Shown here: positions 26,313 to 38,457 of the stretch, piece after piece
Numbering within the stretch: position 1 is the first letter of the stretch
How the letters are laid out: the number at the start of each line of letters is the position of its first letter
NCBI GenBank assembly: GCA_002794735.1
Contig: NBAZ01000009.1
Span: 372,001-436,000 of the forward strand
Source: Pyrrhoderma lamaoense
Taxonomy: Eukaryota; Basidiomycota; Agaricomycetes; Hymenochaetales; Hymenochaetaceae
Direction: 5' to 3'
Length of the DNA: 64,000 nt
The notes under the pieces: model-generated
The model's database searches: none
The model's input: the letters and a program-made list of their open reading frames with translations, nothing else
What the model was told of the DNA's origin: nothing
Made by a program: the position numbers and the translations under genes

Positions 26313-27071
26313 GTAGCCATTAAAGAACTCTATGTACTGAGTGACAGATGCAAGTAATTTATGGTTGCACCGAAAGTTTCTAGGTTTATTGATTCCGATT
26401 TACAGACACATGGAACGTCTACGATACTATGTATTGTAATATTTTACTATAATATGCATAATTTTTTGAAGTTTCGTGGCGAACTCTCTGCATGGGCACA
26501 TGGCTTGCGTGAAAAACATGAAATTCTGGTTTGAAGATTTGAGGAGATCATCCGAAGCGTGATCCGGTGTTGCGGGTATCTAGTAGTTTTCCGGTTTAAG
26601 AGTAATTGAAAAACACAACATTGACGTCCGTACTACCCTTTATTAACGCTTGGTATTTTCAGCACTTTCTATTCAACTCATCAACCAGCTGAACGTTCTC
26701 CGTGACTCTTTCCCCTATAATTTAGGGACGAACATGAAAAAGGTTATAATTGATACAGTTCAAGTTTGTTTGACCTTGTTTATCTCGGAGACGCATCTCC
26801 GACGCGCCAAGCTTTCCAGCGCGATACAGAATTTTCAATAGCCGTCGATAAGGGTCAACAATTATTATACCACGCAAAAAAACATCCGCGACATTCGATA
26901 TTTCCGATCAAACTAGTGACTATAGACGTCCTAGACCTGATGTGTGGCGCTCAAAGTCATGATGACATTTTATATACATTTCACTTTTAAAAGTGTTTAC
27001 TGCATATCAGAGTGTACGCACCTGTTAGGTCTTCACTTCTTCTGCGTGCAGTCTCTTTCAGAGGTTGCAGA
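26313..27071. other. intergenic region
   Basis: About 760 bases between two co-directional genes. No supported coding or RNA gene. Confidence 0.45.
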
Positions 27072-29233
27072 ATGAAATCCTCAAATAATTTATTACTAAG
27101 TCTCACTCGACGTCGAGGTCGGACAATCTCCTTTCTTATAACTCTCTTTGCTGTACTTTGTCTTTCTCTCATTTTTATCGATGACTGTCATCTTTCACCC
27201 TATCACTTCTCTTTACGACCCACCTGTGCAGGTGATTCTGGATACGAAGAAATCGCAGAGGGGGCGGACTATAGAGACAGGTCAGTTCCTTGTCATACAT
27301 ACACTCACTAAGTATATTGATTACTGTACAGCAAGTTAGGCCGAGTTCCAGGGGAGTTTGATTTCCCTTCATTTGAGCAGATACACCCACCACATAGTAG
27401 TGGCGAGGAAAATAGAAGCAATACATCTTCGCAAGTAATCCGTTTAGCTAAACACAAGTGGAACGATGATGGTATCTTGGAGGTCAATACCAAAGGTCCA
27501 CACCCTATCTACGAGCTCGTCAAACGGGCAGAAAGCCAATGGAAGGCTAAAAACGTGCGCTCCAGCAAAACACTTCGTCAAGCAGTATATGAATACAAAA
27601 GACGATATAACGTTCGCCACCCAAGGGCTTCGATCACTGGTAAGAACTCAGTCTCATGCTGATGTTCAACTACTTACTAGGATATAAGGTGGAACTATGT
27701 ACAGGAGTATGATATCAAGCTTCCAGACGAATATGACCAGATATACAATGACTTGGAGCCGTATTGGGGAATGGATCCCCGGAACTGCAAAAACTTCAGG
27801 AGGAACGGGAATTAGAATTAGATTCTTTCACTATAGGCAAGGATCATGACGATGACCTTATCACACTACTAAACATGACAATTGATGAGAGGAATGCTCA
27901 TCGGGCAAATGACTTCAGGAGATTCACTTCCGATGTTCAATTAGACATGCTAAGGAACATATCACAGATCATACCTCCTTTTCGTGCAACCTCAGGCCTC
28001 ATGATAATCCAACTGTATTCATGGATTGGTCATGGAAAAGGATAGCTCTTGAGGCAGCTCAGCGCAAAGAATGTGAGTATCTCTTTCAGTGAAGTCAACT
28101 ACATAGATGCTTATCAATGAGATCAGATGTCAGTATCAAAGATTTTAAAACCCCTAGTAGACACGGTTGGGCTTCCGCTTGTCCCCTTGATTCTCCTTTA
28201 TCTTCAAGACCCGATGGCAGATACGAGAGTCCTTATCAAACCTCAAAAACATTCATTCATGATCACCGCGCAGCTATGGATCCTTGTTTACACCCTCAGC
28301 TCATTGCACGCATGGAACATTCCTGGGCTCGGTGTTGGCCCAAATCCCAGGCGATTCGGTTCACCTCTATTTAGTTTCTGTGCGTCGGCCCTGCACAATG
28401 ACATACGGGTTACATCATTATCACAGTCATCTGCCTACGCAGAAGGCGACGTATCATGGGATGAGAAGACTGATTCTCGTCTATTCTGGAGAGGTTCACC
28501 AACAGGGATGTTCCACGAAGAGAGAGTGAACTGGAGGCAGAGTCAACGAATCCGCTTAGTCAAACTGACCGCCTCAGATGATGTTGATGCAGCTTCTGAC
28601 ATCTTATTGCTGAGATCTGTACGTTCTCCAGAGGAGCCGGTAGGCGAAGCTGATAAGCTAACGCGAGCCGGTCTGAACGAAGCATTAATGGACATCAGCT
28701 CACAGGTGCAGCTATCAATTGTGAAGGCGAAGTGTGTCAGTCGATGAAAAAGGAGTTCAACTGGAAAGAACGTATGTCATCTGGTCCCGAAGGTGCTGGT
28801 CGATACAAGTATGTACTTGATGTCGATGGCAATGGTTGGAGCGCCCGCTTTAGAAGGCTCATGAGCTCGAACTCTCTCGTTTTCAAAGCGACAATATTCC
28901 CTGAGTGGTGGACGGATCGAGTGCAACCTTGGGTACATTATGTCCCAGTGCAGGTTGACTATTCAGATCTGTACGACTCATTTGTATTCTTTGCTGGTGA
29001 TGAAGATGGAAAAGGCGCTCACGAGGTGATGGCTAAAAAAATAGCGAGTTCGGGGAAAGAGTGGGCCTTAAATTATTGGAGGCCTGAAGATATTACTGCT
29101 TATATGTTCAGGTAAGAGGAAAGAAATCTATTTGTACCTGAATGGCCTTTGATAAAAACTACTTAGATTGTGGCTCGAGTACGCCCGTGTCATGAGCTTA
29201 GATCGGGATAACATGAATTTCGATATTCCTTAA
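27072..29233 (+). CDS. GT90 (CAP10-type) glycosyltransferase
   Basis: Starts MKSSNNLLLSLTRRRG followed by a signal-anchor helix (FLITLFAVLCLSLIF), as in type II Golgi proteins. A stem region leads into the CAP10 domain with PKGFDHWW, DHRAAMDPCLHP, FWRGSPTG, NWRQSQRIRLV, YKYVLDVDGNGWS and PWVHYVPVQVDYSDLY. Members transfer xylose or glucose in capsule or glycoprotein synthesis in fungi. The last exon encodes LWLEYARVMSLDRDNM and ends at 29233. The frame is broken about seven times, each by one missing base, nearly all in C/G runs (27620-27622, 27777-27780, 27997-27998, 28151-28154, 28310-28311, 28325-28327, about 28700). The conserved protein reappears after each correction, so I regard the gene as intact in the organism. 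Confidence 0.85.
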
Positions 29234-29347
29234 CTTTCTCTTACTTTCTTAACTTTACTTATATGCTTCTACAATACTATTTTTATACCCACTTCCGTCC
29301 TCCATGATCACCTAATATCTTGATAACCTCTTTTCAGATATTTTCCT

Positions 29348-29800
29348 TTACTTCTTAATCGTCGGCTTTGCGATTTTTCCTCTGGGAAGAAATTCAGGGC
29401 TAGATATATTTTATTGAGATTATCATTATCGAGTGACAACATTAAACCGCTTGTGATCGTTACTCACATTTCGTCTTCTTCTGGTTCAGGGTCCTCATCG
29501 CGATCATCCTCTTTTTGTTCTTCGACACTAGCACTAAATGTAGAGAATAATTATCACTGTACTATTTTTTAGGGTAGTAAACTTTGACTATATTGATACC
29601 TTTCTTCGGGCTTACTATCTTTAGCATCCCCTGTTATCCCTGAGGTCTCTTTAGCTCTTCTACGTGGCAACATTGTTAAAAAATATAGAAACTGAAGCCA
29701 TGCATAGATGCAACTAGACGTACTGCTCTTCACTGACCACATTGGGTTCAGAACTCAGCTCGGGGGCCTTATCGTCAGATATCACCGGTTTGGGGTTCAT
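29348..29800 (-). CDS. small charged protein, array member S1
   Basis: Four small exons on the minus strand from ATG 29800 (MNPKPVISDDKAPELSS) to TAA at 29348. The middle is very acidic (EEQKEDDRDEDPEPEEDE), the end is basic (GKIAKPTIKK). Exon joins use GTACGT, GTATCA and GTGAGT donors and keep frame throughout, giving about 80 residues. The last intron is phase 2, as in the three similar genes at 31.3, 32.4 and 33.4 kb. No known domain, signal peptide or membrane segment. S1 is the most diverged member of the proposed family; its last exon lacks the full aromatic-xx-K/R-G-x-x-K motif. Function unknown. Confidence 0.5.
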
Positions 29801-31265
29801 ATTTATTGGAAAGAGGAGTTGTTGGTAGTCTCAAAAGAGTTAGGGGCCCCTTGCGAGCGTAGAGTATAAGGAAAGGGAGTAGGGATCAGGGTTTGTACAA
29901 GGTTCGGGACTTCGTACCGAGCATCTGATTACATCTAGTATTTTTCTTTGCTAGTAGGAAAAACTGTGTGAAATCACAATCACAAATACAATTTCATCAA
30001 CACTATTTATCACAATTTCCATGTTGTTATCTATAACTACCCTAAATAGTACCGAACATGATAAAAAAGGAAATACAACCCTCCATGTTCACTTACCCAG
30101 AACCCAACGCAATGTGAACCTCAAAATGCTCTTTGTTTCGTTCTATGCTACCTACAGGTCGCTGCTTCCTGGAATACGTGTTCAAACTAGTGTAGATCCT
30201 CCCTTGTTATATTGCTGCTTTGTCATTGTTGGAAGCTTAACCTGCCCTACGGGTCTAGATGATGCTTGTGAGACAGACGGACGGAACAGAACGACAAGAT
30301 CGATGATAATTTACATGGTTCCGATTTGCGTTTTTGCGCTACTAATGGTATCAGACTGATATTATATAACAACGGAGATGGATTAGGAGTTTCATACTCA
30401 TATATCAGGTTCTTCAGCTGTGGTTGTGCATTCGAAGAGGAGTTGTGGGCCGAGGGCCTAAAATGTCTTGTGATTGGGCGACTACAAGATCTATAACTAG
30501 CATCGTACTACTCACTTAGAGCCTCCCCTTCCTACACCACTTGCTGACCGCTTATTCGATTTCATAGTAAAGCAGTAAAGGAGTACACAAGACGCCCAGT
30601 CGCAGGTATAAGGGCGATAATCAGAGCTTATATATCCCATAAATATATTAGAAGCGGGTGATTTCTTATCACGGGATGCCATAAACTATCTGAGAGATCT
30701 GATGATGAAAACAAGTCATAATGTTGCTGAAATAGATATAGGTGGTCTTGTGGTTCATCTTATTGCTGTCTATTTGTATGATAAGATTTATCTCCGATAC
30801 GAGGTAAAATACTATTGTAGATTGATTCACATACATAGTACAGAAACAATCGTTTGATTCACTAAGGCTGGATTCTTCATACGATTATACTTAGGTAGAA
30901 TTTATCAGAAACGTACTATACTACGTAACCAGATTTTAATTTCTTTGACTGGATTAAAACTAAACAATCTCCCTGGGGTTCTTTACCCGTCCCTTTGCCT
31001 TATGGAATAAATTTCCTGTTCTCCCGTCTCCGCTCATTTGTTATTTTTACATCATTCCCTACCCTTTATGTACTACTTACACAAATTCGATACATTCATC
31101 AATATCATTTATATTACAGTTACAAAGATCCGAAGTCAATAAAACGGAACAGAAGTTTGATTTCTCGACAGACTTTGGATATCCCATGTCTCTTATGCTT
31201 GTTATGAGTATAGTTTTCAGTTCTCACTATCTATATTCCTTGTTTACTGAGCCCAGTAATGTATC
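29801..31265. other. gene-poor spacer in small-gene array
   Basis: About 1.5 kb between array members S1 and S2. An ORF at 30021-30359 (plus, 112 codons) is open but has no promoter, intron or homology support. Nothing else recognised. Confidence 0.4.
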
Positions 31266-31691
31266 TTACTCCCCATGTGGTGGTGGTGTAGGTTTGCGTA
31301 CCGATTGTACCTTTATCGGGCCCTTCATGAAAAACTCTTCTCTAAAGTTGCAATTGAGATGAGAATATATATATGGCGTCATCGATGTTACATTACCCTT
31401 CTTCTTCTTCTTCTTCTTCACTCTTTTTGTCTTCAGCTCTTTGAACTGTCTCAGGAGCACTGGGAGGATCATCAGCTGCGTACTAAAGAGAACATCAATC
31501 CTTTCTACCTGTCCGTTGTGTTTGTCGGAGCATCAGGTTCTACATATCCGCTAGAGGGTGTGTCATTCGATAATGAGTGAGCGTTCTCGCTGATGGAACG
31601 ACGTCAAAATGTCTTCCGTATTTAAAAACTAAGGCGCATACTTAAGGTCTCTTTTACCCGTATCGTCGACTGATGCTTGGCTTGCTTCCAT
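31266..31691 (-). CDS. small charged protein, array member S2
   Basis: Four exons from ATG 31691 (MEASQASVDDTG) to TAA at 31266. The centre is DDPPSAPETVQRAEDKK followed by a run of Glu (from a GAA/GAG repeat), and the last exon gives EEFFMKGPIKVQSVRKPT. That last exon is entered by a phase 2 intron and carries the motif shared with S3 and S4. Two joins need one additional G each (near 31657-31659 and 31508-31509), the same defect type as elsewhere in the window. About 90 residues, no known domain. Function unknown. Confidence 0.5.
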
Positions 31692-32358
31692 GACAATGAG
31701 GGTAAATTCGTCAATAAGGGTAGATGCTATGCGAACTTTGAGTTTGAATGTGAGATAGAACTCGGGACCTCACAGTAGAAGAGATCGTGATTGTTATGAC
31801 AATATTTATATATGTAAGCAAGCTTGAGAAATATATATATAATATCACGATGCTATTGGAACAAGTTTTGACTATCAAAAATAATCTAATACCGTGATAC
31901 AAGGGTTAGCTGATAATTGCGCAACGCGAAATGAACTGGGGTAGTCTCGTGTCCCCGACCAAGGGTTAAATTATAACTTTAAACCATGTCTTGTTCTGAG
32001 TGGAATAGGTTTGATAACGAGTACGGCAATAACGGGCTGTGGGAAGATCGTTCGAGGAAGGAATGCTTGGTGCCATCCGCTCATGAAGTATTTTAAATCA
32101 GTTTACGGCAGAGAAAGGTAGTGAGTAGTTTCTGGTTGTATTATACTATTTCCTAACATAATCCCCAGGTTATTGGCGGCCCTTGATCCGAAAAATAAAA
32201 TAAAAACTTATATGGATATTGACGGAGCCACAACTCCAAGAAAACATTTCGTTTCACTGACTATCAAAATCTCTGATATTTACAATACACATCGATCAGT
32301 GCCCTTCGGCCTTTACTTCTGTCCTCCCTCTTCCCCCACTAAGAGTCACAGTAACTAG
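31692..32358. other. spacer between S2 and S3
   Basis: About 670 bases with short AT-rich palindromes (for example around 31810-31850) but no supported gene. Confidence 0.4.
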
Positions 32359-32982
32359 CTATGCCTTTGCCGAGGACGTCTTTGATAGTGAGTCTGATAT
32401 TTCCGCTTTTTTGCCCTTATCCTTCGATCCCTTCTTATCCTTGTCCTTGTCCTTGTCGTTCTTCCTGTCCTTGACAGTCTTCTTATTACCTCCGGTGTTT
32501 TTTCTCTCTGTCATTAGTTTCGCAGGCCCTCTTATTCCGAAGACCTCGCATGACGGACTATAATTCGAGAATTTGTAAAGTGGATTTTAGTGACAAAAAA
32601 GTAGCTCACATTGAACTGGCTGTCTCATCTGTCTCGGACACGGTTTGTTCCAAATCCTGCAAGCTTTAGAAAGTAGTTTATAAGCATAAGAGTTGAATAG
32701 ATAACTAAAGAAGAGAGTACGCACCCAAGAGAACCTCCTTCGATTTGTTGAGCTTCAACTGATTCAATTGGACTAGGCCGGGTTAAGCTCAACGCGGCTG
32801 TTTCGGGACTTTCTACTGATGGATGGTCTTGGTTACTGTTCATCATGGACATAATAAAAATGTCAACATAGTCAGCAACTACAGCGATTTAGATTTGAAG
32901 CTGGAATAGGGGTTGAAAGTTCTCACAGTCCGTCATCCTCTAAGCGTAGCTCCAGATTATCAGAACCAACGGTATTCATCAT
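32359..32982 (-). CDS. small charged protein, array member S3
   Basis: Four exons from ATG 32982 (MMNTVGSDNLELRLEDDG) to TAG at 32359, keeping frame with no corrections, about 138 residues. The middle is Ser/Glu-rich (ESPETAALSLTRPSPIESVE). The last exon begins after a phase 2 intron and reads PSCEVFGIRGPAKLMTERKN, then a lysine tail made of KD repeats (about 32420-32470). CEVFGIRGPAKL aligns with EEFFMKGPIKV of S2. No signal peptide or membrane segment, so probably intracellular; the basic tail could bind nucleic acid or target the nucleus (inference). Function unknown. Confidence 0.55.
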
Positions 32983-33375
32983 GACAAGGAGACTGGTATA
33001 ATTTGTGAGTATTGAGTTGTATGAGTATAAAGGTGATAAAGGACAGCGGCCGAAAAGTGCTTCCAAGCTCGCGGTAAAGGGTAAAAGCAATGAGTTTCCA
33101 ATCCGAACTTATTCTTCAGTGATATATATACTTCTAAGGGTATGATTCGGAAATTACCAAATTTGGCTAGTGAACTCTAAATTCATTTGATAATTTCAAA
33201 TACAAGCTAAATTTGTATAACTGTATGCTTTGCAGTGTATATTGTTACAAACTTCAACGAGAAATCAGGGATGCGGAGAAGAGAGTAGGCGGACGGAATA
33301 GATCTATGCAGAGGAGCGCGTACAGCCACTACATCGCGTAGTTTCTCTCGTCTTGTGAAATCAAAGTGATAGCCT
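32983..33375. other. spacer between S3 and S4
   Basis: About 390 bases, promoter of S3 and 3' flank of S4. Nothing else recognised. Confidence 0.4.
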
Positions 33376-33946
33376 TCACTTAGGTTTGGTAGTCCCCGGC
33401 TTGCTTATTGTCATATTCTTTATCTTTCCCTTTGGGAGGTAGTCTTCGCCGGTGTATTCAGTTGGGCTATAAGTAGTACCGATAAAAATAATGATTCGTA
33501 TTAGTATATTATATTTTTTATTGAATTTTCTCCTACCTTGTTGCGGGGGTAGAGATTTCATCGTCTTTGTAATTACCTCCACGTTCTTCCTTTTCTTCAT
33601 TACCACCATGACCTTCTCCTTCACTGGGTCTTTCCATAGTCAAAGTTCGCACCGGTAGGGATGCCTCTTCTGGGTGATCGGGTGTTATTGGTTCCTTGTT
33701 TACCTGTGATGAACTTTTGTCGTTACAATGTGATGTGTCCGATCGCAAAAGATGTGAGATAAGTATATATTCAAATTTTTGAGTTGGGAAAGAAGGAGAC
33801 AATGAGTGGACGGGCACCATACACGAAAAAGAGTAAACAGGAGGAAGGAGAAGTCATGATTTTTCTGATAGAAAAACGTACTTCTCGCCCTCGGCTTTTG
33901 TACTATAGTCGCATTCATATTGGCAATGATCCTTCCCTTCAACCAT
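33376..33946 (-). CDS. small charged protein, array member S4
   Basis: Three exons from ATG 33946 (MVEGKDHCQYECDYSTKAEG) to TGA at 33376. The long middle exon is acidic and Pro/Glu-rich (HPEEASLPVRTLTMERPSEG). A phase 2 intron with GTAGGA donor precedes the last exon, PTEYTGEDYLPKGKIKNMT and SKPGTTKPK. EDYLPKGKIK matches the S2/S3 motif. Frame is kept without any correction, about 110 residues. No recognised domain. The frame is open upstream to 34183, but the acidic start is consistent with the family. Function unknown. Confidence 0.55.
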
Positions 33947-36900
33947 ATTCCGAGTACTGTTGGATATGGTCAGATTTGATGCGCACTTGTTATGCTTTAA
34001 GACAAGCAGTCGGTCTTCTCTGTCTGATGGGTCCACGTGTTTTTTTGCTTCAGTATTTATGCGCGTGTAAGCGCTGTGATGGCTCGGGCTTATAGGTGGT
34101 GATATCAAGGATGAATTACACAGAGGAAGGAGGTCAAGTTTCCATTTATATAAAGGAAGGGTCGACACGCTGATGTGTTTCAAGTAAAGATGGGCAGAGA
34201 AATCAACTCCGATCTATGGAAATTCCGCTTGCATTGATTAAGAATCCAAGTACTCCCTTCTTTCCACGTGAATGGGCGTAGCCGGAACCTGATTCTCCTT
34301 CCCCAATTCCGAACCCCCGTATCGTATCTACGCACCCCGTTCTAAAGTTGTCAGTTATCGAATAAGAAACGGAATCAGCTCCCTAACTGGCCTTCCCTTG
34401 TTTCCTATATACCGATTCGGCTTCACACCACGAACTTGATGGATATCTGTACACAACATACACCTTGCAAGATTCATCTTTTCTAAGCGTGTTTGTTCAA
34501 CGAGGGTTGATTACCGGCGTTTACATACTTGAATAGACAATGCGGACTTCGGTGTCATCAGGATAACTCAACTTAGGGGAAAAGGGTAAGCGAAAATAAT
34601 TTTTTTCGTCCAAAGCTTTGTAATTCGGAGTATTGTCTATGCTCCGTGATCTAGGTATGAGTATTCACAATAATTCAGGTGGGGACGTCAGATTTATGTC
34701 CCGTCCATAAGCACGTCTCACCAAACCTCAGAGAGAAAAAAGAAGAAGGTATATACGGTGTCCTTTCGTATGCTCATCTGTATACTACATCGTAGCTGTA
34801 TAGCTCACATTCATAACTGAATTTTGTTATGGCTATTTATCATAATCTGGAATCGTTAAGATCCTTTTCAGCCTGTACACCTTGTTTACGACGTTTTTTT
34901 AGGAGTCCAAATTTCAAATTTGGTTTAAATTTCCATTAGGGGCACACACGGACTTCTTAGTATATCTATTTCTTTGATGCTGACTATAAATTCAAGTTGG
35001 ATGATTCCCAAAAGACTTTTGAGACCCTTCGATTCATATCAAGATGCAAGATGAGAAATCAAATCAATTCTGATGGTTACCGTTGAAGCAATTTACCACT
35101 CATCTAGATTGTTGATGGAATGATGGAACTTCTCGTACCCTCTAAAAACAAAGTTGTGAGCACTAGCCTGAGAATCAGGCCTAGAGCATTTGTTCAATCA
35201 TTTTACTATGTGTATCAACTCTTTATAGTACTACTGCTGCTGCTACTGTGGATTTTCGCGTCATTTTGTATACATCTTCAGGTCTATCAATATTATTCGT
35301 CTGCCCCTTTTCATGATCACGATGTAGGACCAGCTAAGTGTTTGACTGGTCGTAGTGCATTTATAATGCACTTTCTAACTCGCCCGAGAAGTCCATTGCT
35401 ACTACTCGACCGCGCGCCTGGTCTATTTCTCTTACTATTTAGCTTCTCTTTCTACTCTTACTCGAGGGTAGGGTTCGTTTATACGACCCCCTTGTTTCTG
35501 ATAGCTTAATCCCTTCGTCCAGTGGCATATAGCCACCTGGACGCCATGCTTTCCTTATTATCTACCCTTTATCTCGCGTTTTGATATATAAGCCTCCAGA
35601 CTTGAGGCCGTAATGAATCAACTAATCCCCAGTTAATTCCCAGTGACCCCTCTCGGTCTCCATCTTTCTACCCCCGAGTAGCTCTCTTAGGGTCGCCTGT
35701 ACTCTTTATCTACTACTCAGCTGCTTTATTAGGCTGCTCGGGCGCGCTTGTAACGCTCTGACCGTACTGCAGGTCGTCCGGGCGGACTGAAATACATACA
35801 CTTTTACCTCAGAATACAGTCTCGGTCGGGGTTCTGTTCTATATATTTCTACTACTTTTACTGGTCTGTGAAGTCTCAGCTCGCCCCAAGGTCTCTGTCA
35901 TTCTCTACACTCCGGCCGAAGTCGAGTATCTCGCTTTTTAGCCCACAAATCTGAGCCTGAGCATCGTGTTTGGTGTAGGCAGACTCTAAGCCCCAAGTCC
36001 TCGCCACTAACTACGACATAAAGGTCAAATTCTGACCAAAAGTTTAGTTTTCACTGAGCACACAAAAGACATAAAGAACCTACGTTATACAGATGTGCAT
36101 AATGAATACTTGAGATAGAAGGAATAAGAGTAGATGTATCGATACTATCTAAACAGGGAGATGTGTAGAAGCTTCTGATGTCCTATCTCTGAGCTGTTTT
36201 GTTTACAATGCTTAGAGGTTCAGTCATGATACTGGCATAGTGTACACGTTCTACAAAATACCATTCATCATCTTTTGCGAGACTTCCTCACTTTTTGTCA
36301 ATAACACAAGTTACCCGGCTTGATAATAGCATGGTTAGACGGCTAGACAGGAGCACCTCGCATCGCCACTACTGCCTTGAAATGCTTCGCTTTTAGTAAG
36401 GAATCATAAGTAACTCACATCACTGGTCAGAAACACAGTAATAGTAGACATGTCCAAGAATTTCCGAACACATTATTCTCCCAAGTAAGTACTTTAAATA
36501 CGTGTCAAGGACCACAAACCTAGGCTTATTAGCATGGGTATTAAACTTGAATAATTGCAAATAACCTTACTCGTTTATCTCAGTCTTCAACAGAAATGAC
36601 CTTGCTTACGAATAACAACACTACACTCCGATCTTAGTATATAATTACTGAGTCGGCTGCTGCATTGACAATTCCAGAACGTGCCTCAACTTCTAGGATA
36701 TTAGTATTACGATAAAAACAAAGTACTATCAACTATAATGATTATGAATGCTATAAAAGCCCGCTACATCCAGGTGATTATTTGTATTATGACCTTGTTC
36801 CTTTTTCTCGCTCTTTATTCTGCTTTCAAATTGGGATTATTAATTAAACTTGAATTGATGGCTGTGTCTTTATCATATAAAAAAATAAAAAACACAGTAT

Positions 36901-37024
36901 TACATGAAAAACATGTAAGTCACAGTTTTACCATTATGTTCACGATATCTTCGCCTGGACGTTTTATTGACTTAACATTCTTAATATCAAATGCATGTTC
37001 TATACACGGTCCTTTTATCAACAG
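33947..37024. other. long gene-poor region
   Basis: About 3 kb with no gene I can support. ORFs at 35120-35509 and 36738-37241 are hydrophobic readings of T-rich DNA. The part about 35340-36010 is more GC-rich, with many CTACT, CTCG and CCCC motifs and frequent stops, and could be an old mutated repeat. No terminal repeats or coding domain seen. Confidence 0.4.
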
Positions 37025-37786
37025 ATACATCGGTGGACTTCAACACTGGTCGCAAACTGGACTTATGTGGAACTTTGCCTTGGACCCCGAGGGGACGGCG
37101 CATATACTCCCAGGTGCCAATAGCTGCGGTAAGGGCTGTAGAGGCGTTGTTTCGGTCTCGGGGACTACGGTAATAAAAAATCAAGAATGTAACGTATCTT
37201 TTTCCTTTTTCCTTCTGGTTTATATTTTTTTCTGGAGATAAAACACTAAACTGGGTATTGAATTTCACATATACTATCATTATGACGCACGTTAATCAAA
37301 CTATAAACTTTGAATCTTAACTGAATCATCCCCTATCCCTTTTCCCTTCTCCCCCTTCTCCTTCACATCTCGCCTCCCGCTTACTCCTTCGTTAGATTAC
37401 GCCATGGCACATGCCGGAAAAGCTATACTCCCTGAGTCATCTGGAGGAGAAATTGGAAAACGAATCGGTGTAAACGTTACTAGTGATTCACTCACTGTCG
37501 GAGCTTACTCAACAAAAGTGGATTCTGGAATCCGATATAGCTTAGTGGTGATCACGTATGTATATATATTGTTCAACTGATCATTACCAGCTACTTTGAA
37601 GCTCGTTAACCTCAGCTCTCTTTAGTGGTGACAGCGAATTAGAAACAACAATAACATACAAAGAGAAGAAAGTGAGTACAATGTACTCGAATATGTTGAC
37701 AGTTTCAATGATTGATATTATTGTCACCTATTTAGGCTACTTATAATTTTCCAGTGGGTTTGACCACTATGTCTTGGTCTGGTTAG
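37025..37786 (+). pseudogene. 5'-truncated GH30 endo-beta-1,6-glucanase (C-terminal part)
   Basis: Four exons join perfectly: 37025-37188, 37396-37555, 37626-37671 and 37736-37786. The protein reads YIGGLQHWSQTGLMWNFALD, LPGANSCGKGCRGVV, NQEYYAMAHAGKAILP, RIGVNVTSDSLTVGAYSTK, RYSLVVITGDS and ATYNFPVGLTTMSW, the end of the catalytic barrel and the beta-sandwich of fungal GH30 glucanases. The family cleaves beta-1,6-glucan in fungal cell walls. No upstream exon with the catalytic Glu (NEP region) is seen in the preceding 3 kb, so the gene seems 5'-truncated and probably dead, although the remaining part has no stop or frame break. A very distant or unrecognised upstream part is the alternative. 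Confidence 0.75.
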
Positions 37787-38457
37787 GATATATGCACATA
37801 CTTGATTGCTCTTTATACATTGTGTAATCTCTTCTTCTCGGCGTTTCTTTAGTTCTGGTACTCGGGTCCTTCCTTTGCATTTTACATTCAGTGTATCATT
37901 TTTATCATTATTGCATACCGTAGAGGGAATAACATTAGCTATAGTTATACAACAACATACATGTACATGTAAACCAGAATACAAAATACAGGAGGGTAAC
38001 AATCGACATTTAAAACATGAGACAGAGTAAACAAACTTGAGCATGATGAAGAAATATCCGCGCTGTTTAGAATAACGGAGCGCATGTAAGTCACTAAGTG
38101 TACAAGTTAGAAAAATGAAATATCTAAGGGTATTATAGGAATCTCGACTGAAGTCCCAAAATAGTAACTTGAAAGACGGGGAAATAGAAAGGCTAAAAAG
38201 AAAAAAAAAATAGTTTCCCCACGGAAGCCCAAGGAGTTCCGTAGAAGATCAATATCATGATCGCCCACTTTGGAAGCCTCAAAAGGGGGTAATAGGTGTA
38301 AAAAAAAAAGAGTTTTCGATGCAAGAAGAGTAGGTTGTGCGGGGGGAGTCCATAAAATATGTATTGCCCAGATAGGAGTGAATTGTGAAAATTCAAAAAC
38401 CAGATTCCGGAACCAATTGATGCCTGCGCTCTACATCATGGCAAAAATGCCCCAAGT
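37787..38457. other. intergenic region
   Basis: About 670 bases between the GH30 remnant and the next minus-strand gene; A-rich tracts near 38200-38310, no gene. Confidence 0.45.

Noticed and set aside
27600..28710. Programmed frameshifting in the GT90 gene
   Set aside because: About seven shifts, all the same kind and at ordinary C/G runs, without slippery-site context; consensus error explains them better.
27072..29233. GT90 gene as a true pseudogene
   Set aside because: There are no in-frame stops, missense loss or broken splice sites apart from the one-base losses; conserved motifs are intact between them.
36738..37241. 167-codon plus-strand ORF
   Set aside because: Only its second half is coding-like and belongs to the GH30 remnant; the first half is T-rich noise and does not splice to it in phase.
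37404..37786. Independent small gene starting at MAHAGKAILPESSGG
   Set aside because: The Met is internal: an upstream exon joins as NQEYYAMAHAG and the whole matches the GH30 C-terminus.
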